Shown here: piece after piece, positions 16,429 through 25,055 of the stretch | Numbering within the stretch: the stretch's first letter is position 1 | Layout of the letters: each line of letters begins with the position of its first letter | Assembly (NCBI RefSeq): GCF_002005225.1 | Contig: NZ_CP019724.1 | Location: 7,420,001 to 7,484,000, forward strand | Direction: 5' to 3' | Origin: Streptomyces pactum | GTDB taxonomy: Bacteria > Actinomycetota > Actinomycetes > Streptomycetales > Streptomycetaceae | Length of the DNA: 64,000 bases | Translations under genes and position numbers: made by a program | Notes under the pieces: generated by a model | What the model saw: only the letters and a program-made list of their open reading frames with translations | Database searches by the model: none | What the model was told of the DNA's origin: nothing

Positions 16429-16982
16429 CCGCAACCGACGGGGGCTCGGCGACCGGGGGCGACGAGAGAGGCGGACCGGGCGGGGACACCGTCGCCGCGG
16501 TCGTACGCCAGTGGCGGGCCGTCCACCCGGACCTGGACACCGGCCCGATGGAGATCATCGGCCGCATCAACCGCTGCGCCGCCCTCCTCCAGCAGGCCGA
16601 GGACGCCCCGCTGCGCCGGGCGGGCCTCAGCCGAGCCGAGTTCGACCTGCTCGGCGCGCTGCGCCGCACCGGGCACGAGCTGACCCCCGGCGACCTGGCC
16701 CGCGAGACGTTCTCCTCGGGCGCCGCCGTCACCAAGCGCCTCAAGCAGCTCACCGAGCGCGGACTGGCGGAGCGGCGCGGCGACACCCGCGACCGCCGGG
16801 TCGCCCACGTCCGCCTCACGGCTGCCGGACGCGACCTCGTCGACGGCATCCTGCCCGAACAGCTCGCCTACGAGTCCGCCGTCCTGTCCGGCGTGGACGG
16901 GCCCGAGCAGGGTGAGCTGGCCGCGCTCCTCGGGGCGCTGCTGGGCCAGCTCGAGGGCCGCCTGGGCGCACTGCGGGTGTGA
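16425..16982 (+). CDS. MarR-family transcriptional regulator
   Basis: Winged-helix repressor of 185 aa. The DNA-binding domain is LSRAEFDLLGALRRTGHELTPGDLARETFSSGAAVTKRLKQLTERGLAERRGDTRDRR (residues ~67-125), and dimerisation helices flank it. The first ~40 residues are a glycine-rich extension. Its ATG overlaps the FUSC stop, giving a two-gene operon, so it most likely represses the transporter and itself through the palindrome at 14701-14712. The inducing ligand is probably a phenolic compound. Confidence 0.88.
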   Translation: MTATDGGSATGGDERGGPGGDTVAAVVRQWRAVHPDLDTGPMEIIGRINRCAALLQQAEDAPLRRAGLSRAEFDLLGALRRTGHELTPGDLARETFSSGAAVTKRLKQLTERGLAERRGDTRDRRVAHVRLTAAGRDLVDGILPEQLAYESAVLSGVDGPEQGELAALLGALLGQLEGRLGALRV

Positions 16983-16999
16983 CGGGCCGGCGCGGTCCG

Positions 17000-17068
17000 G
17001 TGCTCGGAGCACGCAGCGGACCGTGCGGTGCTCGGAGCACGCAGCGGACCGTGCGGTGCTCGGAGCAC
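17000..17068. repeat. Three palindromes repeated at exactly 28-bp period
   Basis: GTGCTCGGAGCAC occurs at 17000-17012, 17028-17040 and 17056-17068. The bases between the copies are also identical, so this is a 28-bp tandem repeat whose every unit can form a hairpin. It lies 18 bases after the marR stop, facing a convergent VOC gene. The rest of the gap to 17246 holds nothing I recognise. Confidence 0.85.
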
Positions 17069-17246
17069 GTGATGGAGCGTGCGGCGGTGGCCGGACCGGC
17101 GGTCGTCGGTCTCGGTCCAGCGGTCACCGTGGAAGTCGCGGGTGCCGGCCGGTTCCCCGACGAAGTCGTGCGGGCGGCCCGGGGCCCGGTGCCAAGGCGG
17201 GCCGTGGCCAGGACAAGCCGGGCCGGGCCGGGCACGGGCCCGGGGC

Positions 17247-18011
17247 TCAGCGCTCCTCGCCCGCCCGGTACACGCCGAACATCGCGCCCTGCGGGTCGCG
17301 CAGCACCGCGATGCGCGGTCCGTCGGGAGGCGAAGTGGGTTCCATCAGCACGGTGCCGCCACCGTCGGTCGTGTCGACCGCGGCGGTGTCCACGTCCGCG
17401 ACCGCGAAATACGGCAGCCAGTGAGCGGGCACCTCGTGCGGGAACTTCTCGTCCATCGTCACCATGCCGCCGAAGTCCGCCCCGTCGATCCCCCACTGCG
17501 GGTACCGGTCCGAGGCGGTGACGCTCCAGCCGAACACCGTGGTGTAGAAGTCGGCGGCCCGGCCGGGCTCCCGGGTCAGCAGCTCCACCCAGCCCAGCGA
17601 GCCGGGCGCGTTGAACAGCCCGGCGCCCGGGAACGAGCGCCCCTGCCAGAGTTGGAACACCGCCCCGGTCGGGTCGGCGGCCACCACGAACCGGCCCGAG
17701 TCGAAGACGTCCGTGGGTCCCTGCTGGAGCGCCCCGCCGGCCGCCGTCACCTGCCGTGCGGCGGCGTCCGCGTCGCGCACGGCGAACGACACGTTCCACG
17801 CGACCGGCTGCGCCTGCTGGTAGAGCGGGGTCAGGGCGGCGACCGCCGCGTCACCGAGGCGGGCGATCGTGTAACCGCCCGCCTGCTGGCGGGAGTCCGT
17901 CTCGGGGCGCCAGCCGAACAGCTTGGTGTAGAACCGCTTGGCCGCTGCCAGGTCGCTGGTCCCCAGCTCCGCCCAGCAGGGCCCGCCGGTCACCGGTTCG
18001 TGGAGCTTCAT
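17247..18011 (-). CDS. VOC-family protein with two glyoxalase-fold domains
   Basis: Protein of 254 aa made of two vicinal-oxygen-chelate domains. The first starts PCWAELGTSDLAAAKRFYTKLFGW (residue ~11) and the second LGWVELLTREPGRAADFYTTVFGW (~139); both end in the typical DPTGAVFQLWQ or DPQGAMFGVY strand. The two-domain form is usual for actinomycete glyoxalase/hydroxylase-like proteins of unknown substrate. It stands alone on the minus strand. Confidence 0.85.
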   Translation of the reverse strand: MKLHEPVTGGPCWAELGTSDLAAAKRFYTKLFGWRPETDSRQQAGGYTIARLGDAAVAALTPLYQQAQPVAWNVSFAVRDADAAARQVTAAGGALQQGPTDVFDSGRFVVAADPTGAVFQLWQGRSFPGAGLFNAPGSLGWVELLTREPGRAADFYTTVFGWSVTASDRYPQWGIDGADFGGMVTMDEKFPHEVPAHWLPYFAVADVDTAAVDTTDGGGTVLMEPTSPPDGPRIAVLRDPQGAMFGVYRAGEER

Positions 18012-18109
18012 CGCGTGGCCGTCCTTCCGCAGAGCCGGGAACCGTCCCTCTCCAGCACGCTAAGGCCGGGTGCGGGCGGCGGCCATCCGGCACGTGGCGG
18101 CGCGGTGGT

Positions 18110-18502
18110 TCAGATCCCCGGCCGGTGGCGCAGCGGATGGTCGGCGGGCACCTCCACGAGCACGATCCGCGTACCGTCCGGGTCCTCGATCCACATCTCC
18201 ACCAGTCCCCACGGTTCCTGGACCGGTGGCCGCACGATCCGGACGCCCTTCGCGCGCAGTTCGTCGTGGGCCGCCGCCGCGTCCTCGACCTGGAGCCACA
18301 GCTTGAGCGCGGGGGCGAGGGGCTCCTCGGAGCGGCCGGAGACCTCCAGGAAGCCGCCGCCGAGGAAGTAGACGGTGCCCCGCTCGGGTCCGGTGCCGAA
18401 CTCCCGGTGGACGGCGAGGCCGAGCTGCTCGCCGTAGAAGGCGCGGGAGCGCTCGGGGTCCAAGGGGCGGAGCAGGATCCGGCTGCTGAGTACATGCACC
18501 AT
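18110..18502 (-). CDS. Single-domain VOC-family protein
   Basis: Vicinal-oxygen-chelate protein of 130 aa with one pair of beta-alpha-beta-beta-beta units: ILLRPLDPERSRAFYGEQLGL, then LKLWLQVEDAAAAHDELRAKGV and the terminal WIEDPDGTRIVLVEV. It might be a glyoxalase, dioxygenase or antibiotic-binding protein; nothing distinguishes these. The start is the ATG at 18502. It diverges from a GNAT gene with a 90-base gap. Confidence 0.82.
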   Translation of the reverse strand: MVHVLSSRILLRPLDPERSRAFYGEQLGLAVHREFGTGPERGTVYFLGGGFLEVSGRSEEPLAPALKLWLQVEDAAAAHDELRAKGVRIVRPPVQEPWGLVEMWIEDPDGTRIVLVEVPADHPLRHRPGI

Positions 18503-18592
18503 GCTTCCCGAGACTACTGGCGGCGTTAGTCTCATCGGTGCCCGCGCCGCGCCCGCGAGCGGATCGTCGAGAACGAACCGGAGACGCCCCAC

Positions 18593-19132
18593 ATGGACAC
18601 CGCCGCCAGCCCACTGACCTACCGCGACGCCACCGACGCCGACGTGGACGGCATCGTCGCCCTCATAGAGTCCGCGTACCGCGGGGATTCCAGCCGGGCC
18701 GGGTGGACCACCGAGGCGGACATCCTCCAGGGGCAGCGCACGGACCCGGAGGGGGTGCTGGAGGTCGTGAAGTCGCCGGACAGCCGGCTGCTGACGGTGG
18801 AGCGGGACGGCCGGATCGTGGCCTGCTGCCAACTGGAGCACCGGGGGGCGCACGCCTACTTCGGCATGTTCGCCGTCAGCCCCGCGCTGCAGGGCGAGGG
18901 CCTGGGCAAGACGATCCTCGCGGAGGCGGAGCGGCAGGCCCGCGAGGCGTGGGGCGTGACGGAGATGCACATGACCGTGATCTCCGTACGCGAGGACCTC
19001 ATCGCCTGGTACGAGCGCCGCGGCTACCGCCGTACGGGAGAGATGACCCCTTTCCCGTACGGCGACGAGCGCTTCGGCGTTCCGCAGCGCGACGACCTTC
19101 AGTTCGAGCTGCTGGTCAAGCCGCTGGCCTGA
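18593..19132 (+). CDS. GNAT-family N-acetyltransferase
   Basis: Acetyl-CoA-dependent transferase of 179 aa. The acetyl-CoA pyrophosphate-binding loop is in MFAVSPALQGEGLGKTILAEAERQA (residues ~91-115), the N-terminal motif is YRDATDADVDGIVALIESAYRG, and the C-terminal motif B is LIAWYERRGYRRTGEMTPFPY. The acceptor substrate cannot be told from sequence. Confidence 0.88.
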   Translation: MDTAASPLTYRDATDADVDGIVALIESAYRGDSSRAGWTTEADILQGQRTDPEGVLEVVKSPDSRLLTVERDGRIVACCQLEHRGAHAYFGMFAVSPALQGEGLGKTILAEAERQAREAWGVTEMHMTVISVREDLIAWYERRGYRRTGEMTPFPYGDERFGVPQRDDLQFELLVKPLA

Positions 19133-19151
19133 CGTCCGTCCGCCGTGGCGC

Positions 19152-19835
19152 TCACGCGGTGAAGCGGCCGGTGCGTTTGATCTCCGGGTAGTCGGTCGTC
19201 GCGCCGTCCAGGCCGAGGGCGCGCACCAGCCGCAGATGGTCCTGCGTGTTCACGGTCCAGGAGAAGACCCGCAGGCCCGCTTTCCGGGCCCGCTGCACGA
19301 TCTCCAGTGTGATCCGGTTGATGTCCAGGCACAGCGTGCCGGCGCCGGCCTCGACGGCACGGTCCACGACCTCGGGGCCGTAGTACTGGGCGACCAGCGC
19401 GGTCCGCACGCCCGGCACCAGCCGGGCGATCTCCACGATGGCCTCGTCGTGGAACGAGATCACCTCCACCCGGTCCACCAGGTCCCGCCGGTGCATCACC
19501 TCGGCGAGCGTACGCGCCGCCGCCGCGTCCTTGATCTCGGCCTGCAACGGCACCGACACGGCGTCCAGCACCTCCTCGAAGACCGGGACCCGCTCTCCGC
19601 GGCCCGCGTCCAGGGCCCGCAGCTCCTCGAGGGTCTGCTCGGCGATCGCGCCCGTGCCGTCGGTGGTGCGGTCCACGTCCGCGTCGTGCATGACGACGAG
19701 CGCGCCGTCCTTGCTCAGATGCAGGTCCAGTTCGACGACGTCGAGGCCGGCCTGCTCGGCGGCGACGAAGGAACGAAGGGTGTTCTCGGGTTCGACACCC
19801 ATCACTCCGCGGTGACCGATGGTGAGGAAGTTCAA
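19152..19835 (-). CDS. Glycerophosphodiester phosphodiesterase
   Basis: TIM-barrel enzyme that hydrolyses deacylated phospholipids to glycerol-3-phosphate and alcohol. The N-terminal catalytic signature is IGHRGVMGVEPENTLRSF with the first histidine and metal-binding Glu, followed by VELDLHLSKDGALVVMHDADVDRTTDGTG holding the second catalytic histidine; DYPEIKR near the end closes the barrel. At 227 aa without a signal peptide it should be cytoplasmic. The start is TTG at 19835, with GGAAG 11 bases before it and no better alternative. Confidence 0.9.
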   Translation of the reverse strand: MNFLTIGHRGVMGVEPENTLRSFVAAEQAGLDVVELDLHLSKDGALVVMHDADVDRTTDGTGAIAEQTLEELRALDAGRGERVPVFEEVLDAVSVPLQAEIKDAAAARTLAEVMHRRDLVDRVEVISFHDEAIVEIARLVPGVRTALVAQYYGPEVVDRAVEAGAGTLCLDINRITLEIVQRARKAGLRVFSWTVNTQDHLRLVRALGLDGATTDYPEIKRTGRFTA

Positions 19836-20063
19836 GGCTCGACTCGCTTCCGTCGACGTCGGCGATGGCAGGGCGGCAGCCTAACGGCCCTGCGGGACCG
19901 TTTCCCCACTGCCGCGCCTGGTATCCGGACTCCGGCATCCGGCAGGAAGAAATGCGGTGAAGGCCCGGGTCTGGCAGGATAATTTACGGAGGCTCCCCTT
20001 GCTGGGAGAAACCTCGTATGCCTACGGTGTCCTGACGCGAGCTTCTCCCGTGGAGGATGGGAC

Positions 20064-21467
20064 ATGACGGAAATTCTTGTGCAGGTGGGTGTGGAGGAGA
20101 ACATTCCTCCGGCGAGCAGGGTGGTGGAGCACCCGGCGTGGCCCGTGCTCAAGGATGCCGTGGAGCGGGTCCGGCCATGGCAGTCCAAGGACGGGTCGAT
20201 CGACTTCGACGCCGACGGCGCGCCCGGCCGGGCCGAGGCCGAGGACGCCGTACGCCGTGTCGCCGGCGCCGTCGAGGAGCTGTCCCCGCTGCTCCCGCAC
20301 GACCGCGCCTACCACGAGGCCCTGGTGACGGACCTCGGCCGCTGGGCCGACGGCGGTTTCCAGGTGCCCGACTTCCTGGACTCGCTGCTGGCCTTCCAGC
20401 CCGCCGCGAACCGCGCCGACGGCCTCCAGCACCTGGTCGTCTTCCCGATGTACACGCAGAACGGCAACCCGGACCGCAACCTCGAGGCGGTCGTGCTGCG
20501 CATGGTCTGGCCCGACTGGCTGGCCGAACTGGAGCGCACCCGCTACGACAACCCGCTGTTCTGCGGCATCACCTTCGAGGACTTCACGGCCGGCTACGAC
20601 ACCAACTCGGCCGTTCTCTTCCCGGAGACCATCGCCGTGCGCGAGGCACCCGAGCGCTTCTCCTGGGGCGGCATCTTCTGCGACCGCGAGGCCGCCCGCT
20701 TCCGTCGCGTCACCGACGCCGCCGTCGGCATCCTGGGCGTGGAGCTGCCCGAGGACGTCGCCGCGATGGTGGACGACCAGAAGCGCTGCGAGGAGGCCTT
20801 CGTCCTGTGGGACATGGTCCACGACCGCACCCACAGCCACGGCGACCTGCCCTTCGACCCGTTCATGATCAAGCAGCGCCAGCCCTTCTGGATGTACGGC
20901 CTGGAGGAGCTGCGCTGCGACCTCACCGCCTTCAAGGAGGCCGTGAAGCTGGAGGCGGACGGCGTCCCGCAGGCCCGCGACGTGCAGTACGCGGTCCTCT
21001 TCGACCGCATGTTCCGCTTCCCGGTCACCGGCGAGCGCGTGCGCAACTACGACGGTCTGGGCGGCCAGCTCCTCTTCGCCTACCTGCACAAGCACGACGT
21101 CGTGCGCTGGACCGACAACAAGCTCTTCATCGACTGGCAGCGCGCCCCGCAGGTCACCAACCAGCTCTGCGCCGAGATCGAGACGCTCTACCGCGACGGC
21201 ATCGACCGCCCGAAGATCGTCCACTGGTTCGCCGGCTACGAGCTGGTCTCCACCTACCTCGCCCCGCACCCGGGCTCGAAGTGGGCGAAGGGTCCCGACG
21301 CCCTGGACCTGTCCCTGCCGCCGCGCAAACTCGTCGATGACGTGCTTGCGGACGAGTTTCCGCTGAGCATGTTCTACGAGGCACTGTCCAAGAAGCTGAA
21401 GAACGTGATCGCCTCCACCAAGGGCATCACCGCCACGGCGGACGGCGCCGAGCGGGCCGCCGCGTGA
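20064..21467 (+). CDS. DUF6421 family protein
   Basis: Large cytoplasmic protein (467 aa) matching what I recall as DUF6421, a conserved actinobacterial family with no assigned reaction. Visible features are VVFPMYTQNGNPDRNLEAVVLRMVWPDWL, WGGIFCDREAARFRRVTDAAVG, an HDRTHSHGDLPFDPF stretch that could bind a metal, and an aromatic-rich end. The start ATG has GTGGAGGATGGG upstream. Its TGA overlaps a GTG of the downstream SDR gene (GTGA), and the next genes follow closely, so it is first in a DUF6421-SDR-aldolase operon. That context hints at amino-acid or aldehyde metabolism. Confidence 0.78.
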   Translation: MTEILVQVGVEENIPPASRVVEHPAWPVLKDAVERVRPWQSKDGSIDFDADGAPGRAEAEDAVRRVAGAVEELSPLLPHDRAYHEALVTDLGRWADGGFQVPDFLDSLLAFQPAANRADGLQHLVVFPMYTQNGNPDRNLEAVVLRMVWPDWLAELERTRYDNPLFCGITFEDFTAGYDTNSAVLFPETIAVREAPERFSWGGIFCDREAARFRRVTDAAVGILGVELPEDVAAMVDDQKRCEEAFVLWDMVHDRTHSHGDLPFDPFMIKQRQPFWMYGLEELRCDLTAFKEAVKLEADGVPQARDVQYAVLFDRMFRFPVTGERVRNYDGLGGQLLFAYLHKHDVVRWTDNKLFIDWQRAPQVTNQLCAEIETLYRDGIDRPKIVHWFAGYELVSTYLAPHPGSKWAKGPDALDLSLPPRKLVDDVLADEFPLSMFYEALSKKLKNVIASTKGITATADGAERAAA

Positions 21468-21529
21468 GCGACGGCACCGGCACGCGGGAACAGACTCGGC
21501 AGACAGCACAGGCTCGGGAGGCGAGGACC

Positions 21530-22276
21530 ATGGGGAACGGGACGCTCGACGGCGCGGTGATCGCGGTGGCCGGAGCGGGCGGACCCGCCGGACGGGCCGC
21601 GCTGCTGCGGCTCGCCGAGGCGGGCGCGACGGTCGTCGGCTCGGACAACGACCCGGAACGGCTGGCGGAGGCCGTCGACGCGGCCCGCTACGCGCACGGC
21701 GGTGCCACGGTCACCGGCGAGAAGGTCGACCTGCTCGACCTCGGCTCCACCCGTGCGTGGGCCGACCGCATCGAGAAGGACTTCGGCCGGGTCGACGGCG
21801 TGGTCCACCTCGTCGGCGGCTGGCGCGGCAGCCAGACCTTCACCAAGACCGACCTCGAGGACTGGGACCTGCTGGAGAAGCTGCTGATCCGCACGGTGCA
21901 GCACACCTCCCTCGCCTTCCACGAGGCGCTCCAGCGCAGCGACCGCGGCCGCTACGTCCTGATCAGCGCCGCGGGCGCGTCGCGGCCGACCGCGGGCAAC
22001 GCCGCGTACTCGGCCGCCAAGGCCGCCGCCGAGGCGTGGACGCTGGCCATGGCGGACTACTTCCGCAAGGCGGGGGGCGAGCAGGGCCCGACGTCCGCGG
22101 CTGCGATCCTGGTGGTCAAGGCGTTGGTGCACGACGCGATGCGCGCCGAGCGTCCCAACGCGAAGTTCGCGGGCTTCACGGACGTGCGTGACCTCGCCGA
22201 GGCCGTCGCCGGAGTCTGGGAGAAGCCCGCCCCGGAAGTGAACGGAAACCGTCTGTGGCTGACCGAGAAGCCGTGA
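21530..22276 (+). CDS. Short-chain dehydrogenase/reductase
   Basis: Rossmann-fold NAD(P)-dependent oxidoreductase. The cofactor loop is VAGAGGPAGRAALLRLAEAGA at the N-terminus; HLVGGW takes the place of the NNAG motif, and the active site is SAAGASRPTAGNAAYSAAKAA with Ser, Tyr and Lys. Length is 248 aa from the ATG at 21530, which has GGGAGG eight bases upstream; a GTG at 21464 overlapping the previous stop would add 22 residues. It is second in a three-gene operon and its stop overlaps the aldolase start. Confidence 0.88.
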   Translation: MGNGTLDGAVIAVAGAGGPAGRAALLRLAEAGATVVGSDNDPERLAEAVDAARYAHGGATVTGEKVDLLDLGSTRAWADRIEKDFGRVDGVVHLVGGWRGSQTFTKTDLEDWDLLEKLLIRTVQHTSLAFHEALQRSDRGRYVLISAAGASRPTAGNAAYSAAKAAAEAWTLAMADYFRKAGGEQGPTSAAAILVVKALVHDAMRAERPNAKFAGFTDVRDLAEAVAGVWEKPAPEVNGNRLWLTEKP

Positions 22277-23343
22277 ACCCACCGAAGACCGACGCGCGTC
22301 GCCATCACGACCCCGAGGTCCGCGGTTTCGCCAGTGACAACTACGCCGGCGCGCACCCCGAGGTGCTCGCCGCCTTGGCGCTGGCCAACGGCGGGCACCA
22401 GGTCGCGTACGGCGGGGACGACTACACCGAGAACCTCCAGCGCGTGATCCGCAGCCACTTCGGCTCCGGCGCCGAGGCGTTCCCGGTCTTCAACGGCACC
22501 GGCGCCAACGTCGTCGCGCTCCAGGCGGTCACCGACCGCTGGGGCGCGGTGATCTGCGCCGAGAGCGCACACGTCAACGTCGACGAGGGCGGCGCCCCCG
22601 AGCGCATGGGCGGCCTCAAGCTGCTCACCGTGCCCACGCCCGACGGCAAGCTCACGCCCGACCTGATCGACCGGCAGGCGTACGGCTGGGACGACGAGCA
22701 CCGCGCGATGCCGCAGGTCGTCTCGATCACCCAGAGCACCGAGCTGGGCACGCTTTACACGCCCGACGAGATCCGCGCCATCTGCGAGCACGCCCACGCG
22801 CACGGCATGAGGGTGCACCTGGACGGCTCCCGGATAGCCAACGCCGCCGCCTCCCTGAACGTCCCGATGCGGACGTTCACCAACGCGGTCGGCGTCGACC
22901 TCCTCTCGCTCGGCGGCACCAAGAACGGCGCCCTGTTCGGCGAGGCGGTCGTGGTCCTCAACCAGGACGCCGTGCGCCACATGAAGCACCTGCGCAAGCT
23001 GTCGATGCAGCTCGCCTCCAAGATGCGCTTCGTGTCGGTGCAGCTCGAGGCGCTGCTCGCCAAGGACCTGTGGCTGCGCAACGCCCGGCACTCCAACGAG
23101 ATGGCCCAGCGACTGGCCGAGGGCGTGCGCGCCGTGCACGGCGTGGAGATCCTCTACCCGGTGCAGGCCAACGCGGTCTTCGCCCGGCTGCCGCACGACG
23201 TGAGCGAGCGCCTGCAGAAGCGGTTCCGCTTCTACTTCTGGGACGAGGCCGCGGGCGACGTGCGCTGGATGTGCGCCTTCGACACCACCGAGGAGGACGT
23301 CGACGCGTTCGTCGCCGCCCTCAAGGAGGAGACGGCACGCTGA
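22273..23343 (+). CDS. Low-specificity threonine aldolase-like enzyme
   Basis: PLP enzyme of fold type I that cleaves threonine or allo-threonine to glycine and acetaldehyde. Seen in the sequence are FASDNYAGAHPEVLAALA at the N-terminus, the GGDDYTENLQRVI helix, VHLDGSRIANAA with the pyridine-binding Asp, and SLGGTKNGALFGEAVV with the Schiff-base lysine. Length is 356 aa. The GTG at 22273 gives a GTGA overlap with the SDR stop; a GTG at 22255 is possible. An SDR next to a threonine aldolase could oxidise or reduce the product aldehyde or a hydroxy amino acid, but that is inference. Confidence 0.88.
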   Translation: MNPPKTDARRHHDPEVRGFASDNYAGAHPEVLAALALANGGHQVAYGGDDYTENLQRVIRSHFGSGAEAFPVFNGTGANVVALQAVTDRWGAVICAESAHVNVDEGGAPERMGGLKLLTVPTPDGKLTPDLIDRQAYGWDDEHRAMPQVVSITQSTELGTLYTPDEIRAICEHAHAHGMRVHLDGSRIANAAASLNVPMRTFTNAVGVDLLSLGGTKNGALFGEAVVVLNQDAVRHMKHLRKLSMQLASKMRFVSVQLEALLAKDLWLRNARHSNEMAQRLAEGVRAVHGVEILYPVQANAVFARLPHDVSERLQKRFRFYFWDEAAGDVRWMCAFDTTEEDVDAFVAALKEETAR

Positions 23344-23390
23344 CGAGGCCTCTCCAGTAGTGCATAGGTATGCGGTCACCTGAAAAGTCA

Positions 23391-23420
23391 TTGACTGACG
23401 GGTGATCGCGTTTCTATGCT
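23391..23420 (+). promoter_or_regulatory. Promoter of a probably leaderless transglutaminase-like gene
   Basis: TTGACT (23391-23396) and TATGCT (23415-23420) are separated by 18 bases. The expected transcription start, 7 to 9 bases on, falls at or next to the ATG at 23429, leaving no room for a ribosome-binding site. Confidence 0.65.
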
Positions 23421-23428
23421 CTGCGGGC

Positions 23429-24007
23429 ATGGAGCTGATCCAGAACAACCCCGACCTGTCCGCCTACCTGGCCGCCGACGAGGTCATCGACCACGATCAC
23501 CCGCGTGTACGGGAGGTGGCCGGGCGGCTCGCCAAGGAGGCGGAGGACTCGTATGCCTATGCGCGGCTGGCTTTCGAGTTCGTGCGTGACACCATCCCGC
23601 ACTCGCAGGACTCCGGTGACCCCCGCGTCACCTGGCGCGCCTCGGACGTCCTGGAACAGCGCACCGGCATCTGCTATGCCAAGGCCCACGCGCTGACCGC
23701 GCTGCTGCGGGCCGAGGACATCCCGACCGCCCTGTGCTACCAGCGGTTCGACGTGGTGCACGGGCTGGTCGCGGTGCGGTTCAACGGTGCCTGGCACCGC
23801 CAGGACCCGCGCGGCAACAAGCCCGGCGTGGACGCCCGGTTCTCCCTGGGGCGGGAGCGGCTGGCCTTCACGCCGGACACCGCGGCCGGCGAGGCGGACT
23901 ACCCGGGCCTGTACGCCGCGCCCCATCCGGTCGTGCTGGACGTGCTGAGGGCGGCCGCGGACCGGTCCCACCTGTGGGAGACGCTGCCGCCCGCGCTGGC
24001 GTCGTAG
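23429..24007 (+). CDS. Transglutaminase-like (cysteine protease fold) protein
   Basis: Cytoplasmic protein of 192 aa with the transglutaminase-core triad. The cysteine is in ERTGICYAKAHALTALLRA-like sequence (here QRTGICYAKAH), the histidine in DVVHGLVAVRF and the aspartate in WHRQDPRG. In bacteria such domains act more often as proteases or amide hydrolases than as cross-linkers. No signal peptide is visible. The ATG at 23429 lies 9 bases from a good -10, implying a leaderless transcript. Confidence 0.83.
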   Translation: MELIQNNPDLSAYLAADEVIDHDHPRVREVAGRLAKEAEDSYAYARLAFEFVRDTIPHSQDSGDPRVTWRASDVLEQRTGICYAKAHALTALLRAEDIPTALCYQRFDVVHGLVAVRFNGAWHRQDPRGNKPGVDARFSLGRERLAFTPDTAAGEADYPGLYAAPHPVVLDVLRAAADRSHLWETLPPALAS

Positions 24008-24028
24008 GAACGACCGCCCCGGCCGGGG

Positions 24029-24757
24029 TCAGCGCGCCTCGGCCGTGCGCAGTTGCTCCTGCGTCGGGGCGGTGCCGCCGAGGTGGGCCGGCATCCACCA
24101 GGTGTCGTCCGCCCCCTTGGGGCGCACCGGGTAGGCGCGCTGCGCGGCCTCCAGCAGCTCCTGCACCCGCTCGCGCAGCCGGCGGGTGATGGCGCCGGCG
24201 TACTGCTCGCGGGAGGCTTCCATCGCCTCGCCGACCCGGATCGTGATCGGGACGTGGCTGCGCTTGAAATTGCGCGGGTGACCCTTGGTCCACAGCCGCT
24301 GCGTTCCCCACAACGCCATCGGGATCAGCGGGACGCCCGCCTCCTGCGCCAGGCGCGCGGCGCCCGACTTGAAGCTCTTCAGTGTGAACGACTCGGAGAT
24401 CGTGGCCTCCGGGAAGACTCCGACGATCTCGCCGGACCGCAGCGAGTCCAGGGCGTGCGCGTATGCCGCCTCGCCCTGCTTGCGGTCCACCGGGATGTGC
24501 TTCATGTTCCGCATCAGCGGACCGGAGACCCGGTGCCGGAAGACCGACTCCTTCGCCATGAAGCGCACTAGCCGCTTCTGGGGGAGCGCCGCCAGGCCGT
24601 CGAAGATGAAGTCCAGGTAGCTGATGTGGTTGCTCACCAGCACGGCGCCGCCCGAGCGCGGGATGTTCTCCGAACCCTGACAGTCGATCTTGAGATCCCA
24701 CACCTTGAACAGGGTGCGGGCGAGACCGATGGCCGGGCGGTAGGCGAGTTCTGCCAT
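24029..24757 (-). CDS. 1-acyl-sn-glycerol-3-phosphate acyltransferase (PlsC-like)
   Basis: Membrane-associated acyltransferase of 242 aa in phospholipid synthesis. The catalytic HX4D motif is NHISYLD (residues ~42-48), and the glycerophosphate-binding FPEATISE occurs near residue 115; the usual FPEGT is altered to FPEAT. Other conserved blocks are KHIPVDRKQGE and VPLIPMALWGTQR. No transmembrane segment is evident beyond the N-terminal amphipathic part. It is convergent with the transglutaminase-like gene with 21 bases between stops. Confidence 0.88.
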   Translation of the reverse strand: MAELAYRPAIGLARTLFKVWDLKIDCQGSENIPRSGGAVLVSNHISYLDFIFDGLAALPQKRLVRFMAKESVFRHRVSGPLMRNMKHIPVDRKQGEAAYAHALDSLRSGEIVGVFPEATISESFTLKSFKSGAARLAQEAGVPLIPMALWGTQRLWTKGHPRNFKRSHVPITIRVGEAMEASREQYAGAITRRLRERVQELLEAAQRAYPVRPKGADDTWWMPAHLGGTAPTQEQLRTAEAR

Positions 24758-25055
24758 GGGCGGGTCGGACCCTTTCTTGTCAGCCTGGGAAGGGGACTCC
24801 CAGCCGAAAGTTACGCAGCCGTAGGTTTACGGCTTGTGGCAGATCGTGCCCCAAGAACGGCCCGTGTACCAGCCTTGGTGCCCGCCCGTGGCGAGATCCT
24901 CATCACGTCGTCGGCCCCTGGGTGGCTGAAACACGACGGTGAGCCGGGAATCCCGGGCGTCTCGCGAGCGCTGCACCTGAGGACGACCGGACTGGTGGCG
25001 CGCGGGTCACGCGCGTCCGTGAGTGCCGCGGTGGCGGCGGAACAGGGGCGAACGG

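Noticed and set aside
13906..16434. 842-codon minus-strand open frame across DUF5134 and FUSC genes
   Set aside because: Mostly antisense to the FUSC gene; glycine/arginine composition and no motif. Codon-position GC supports the plus-strand FUSC frame.
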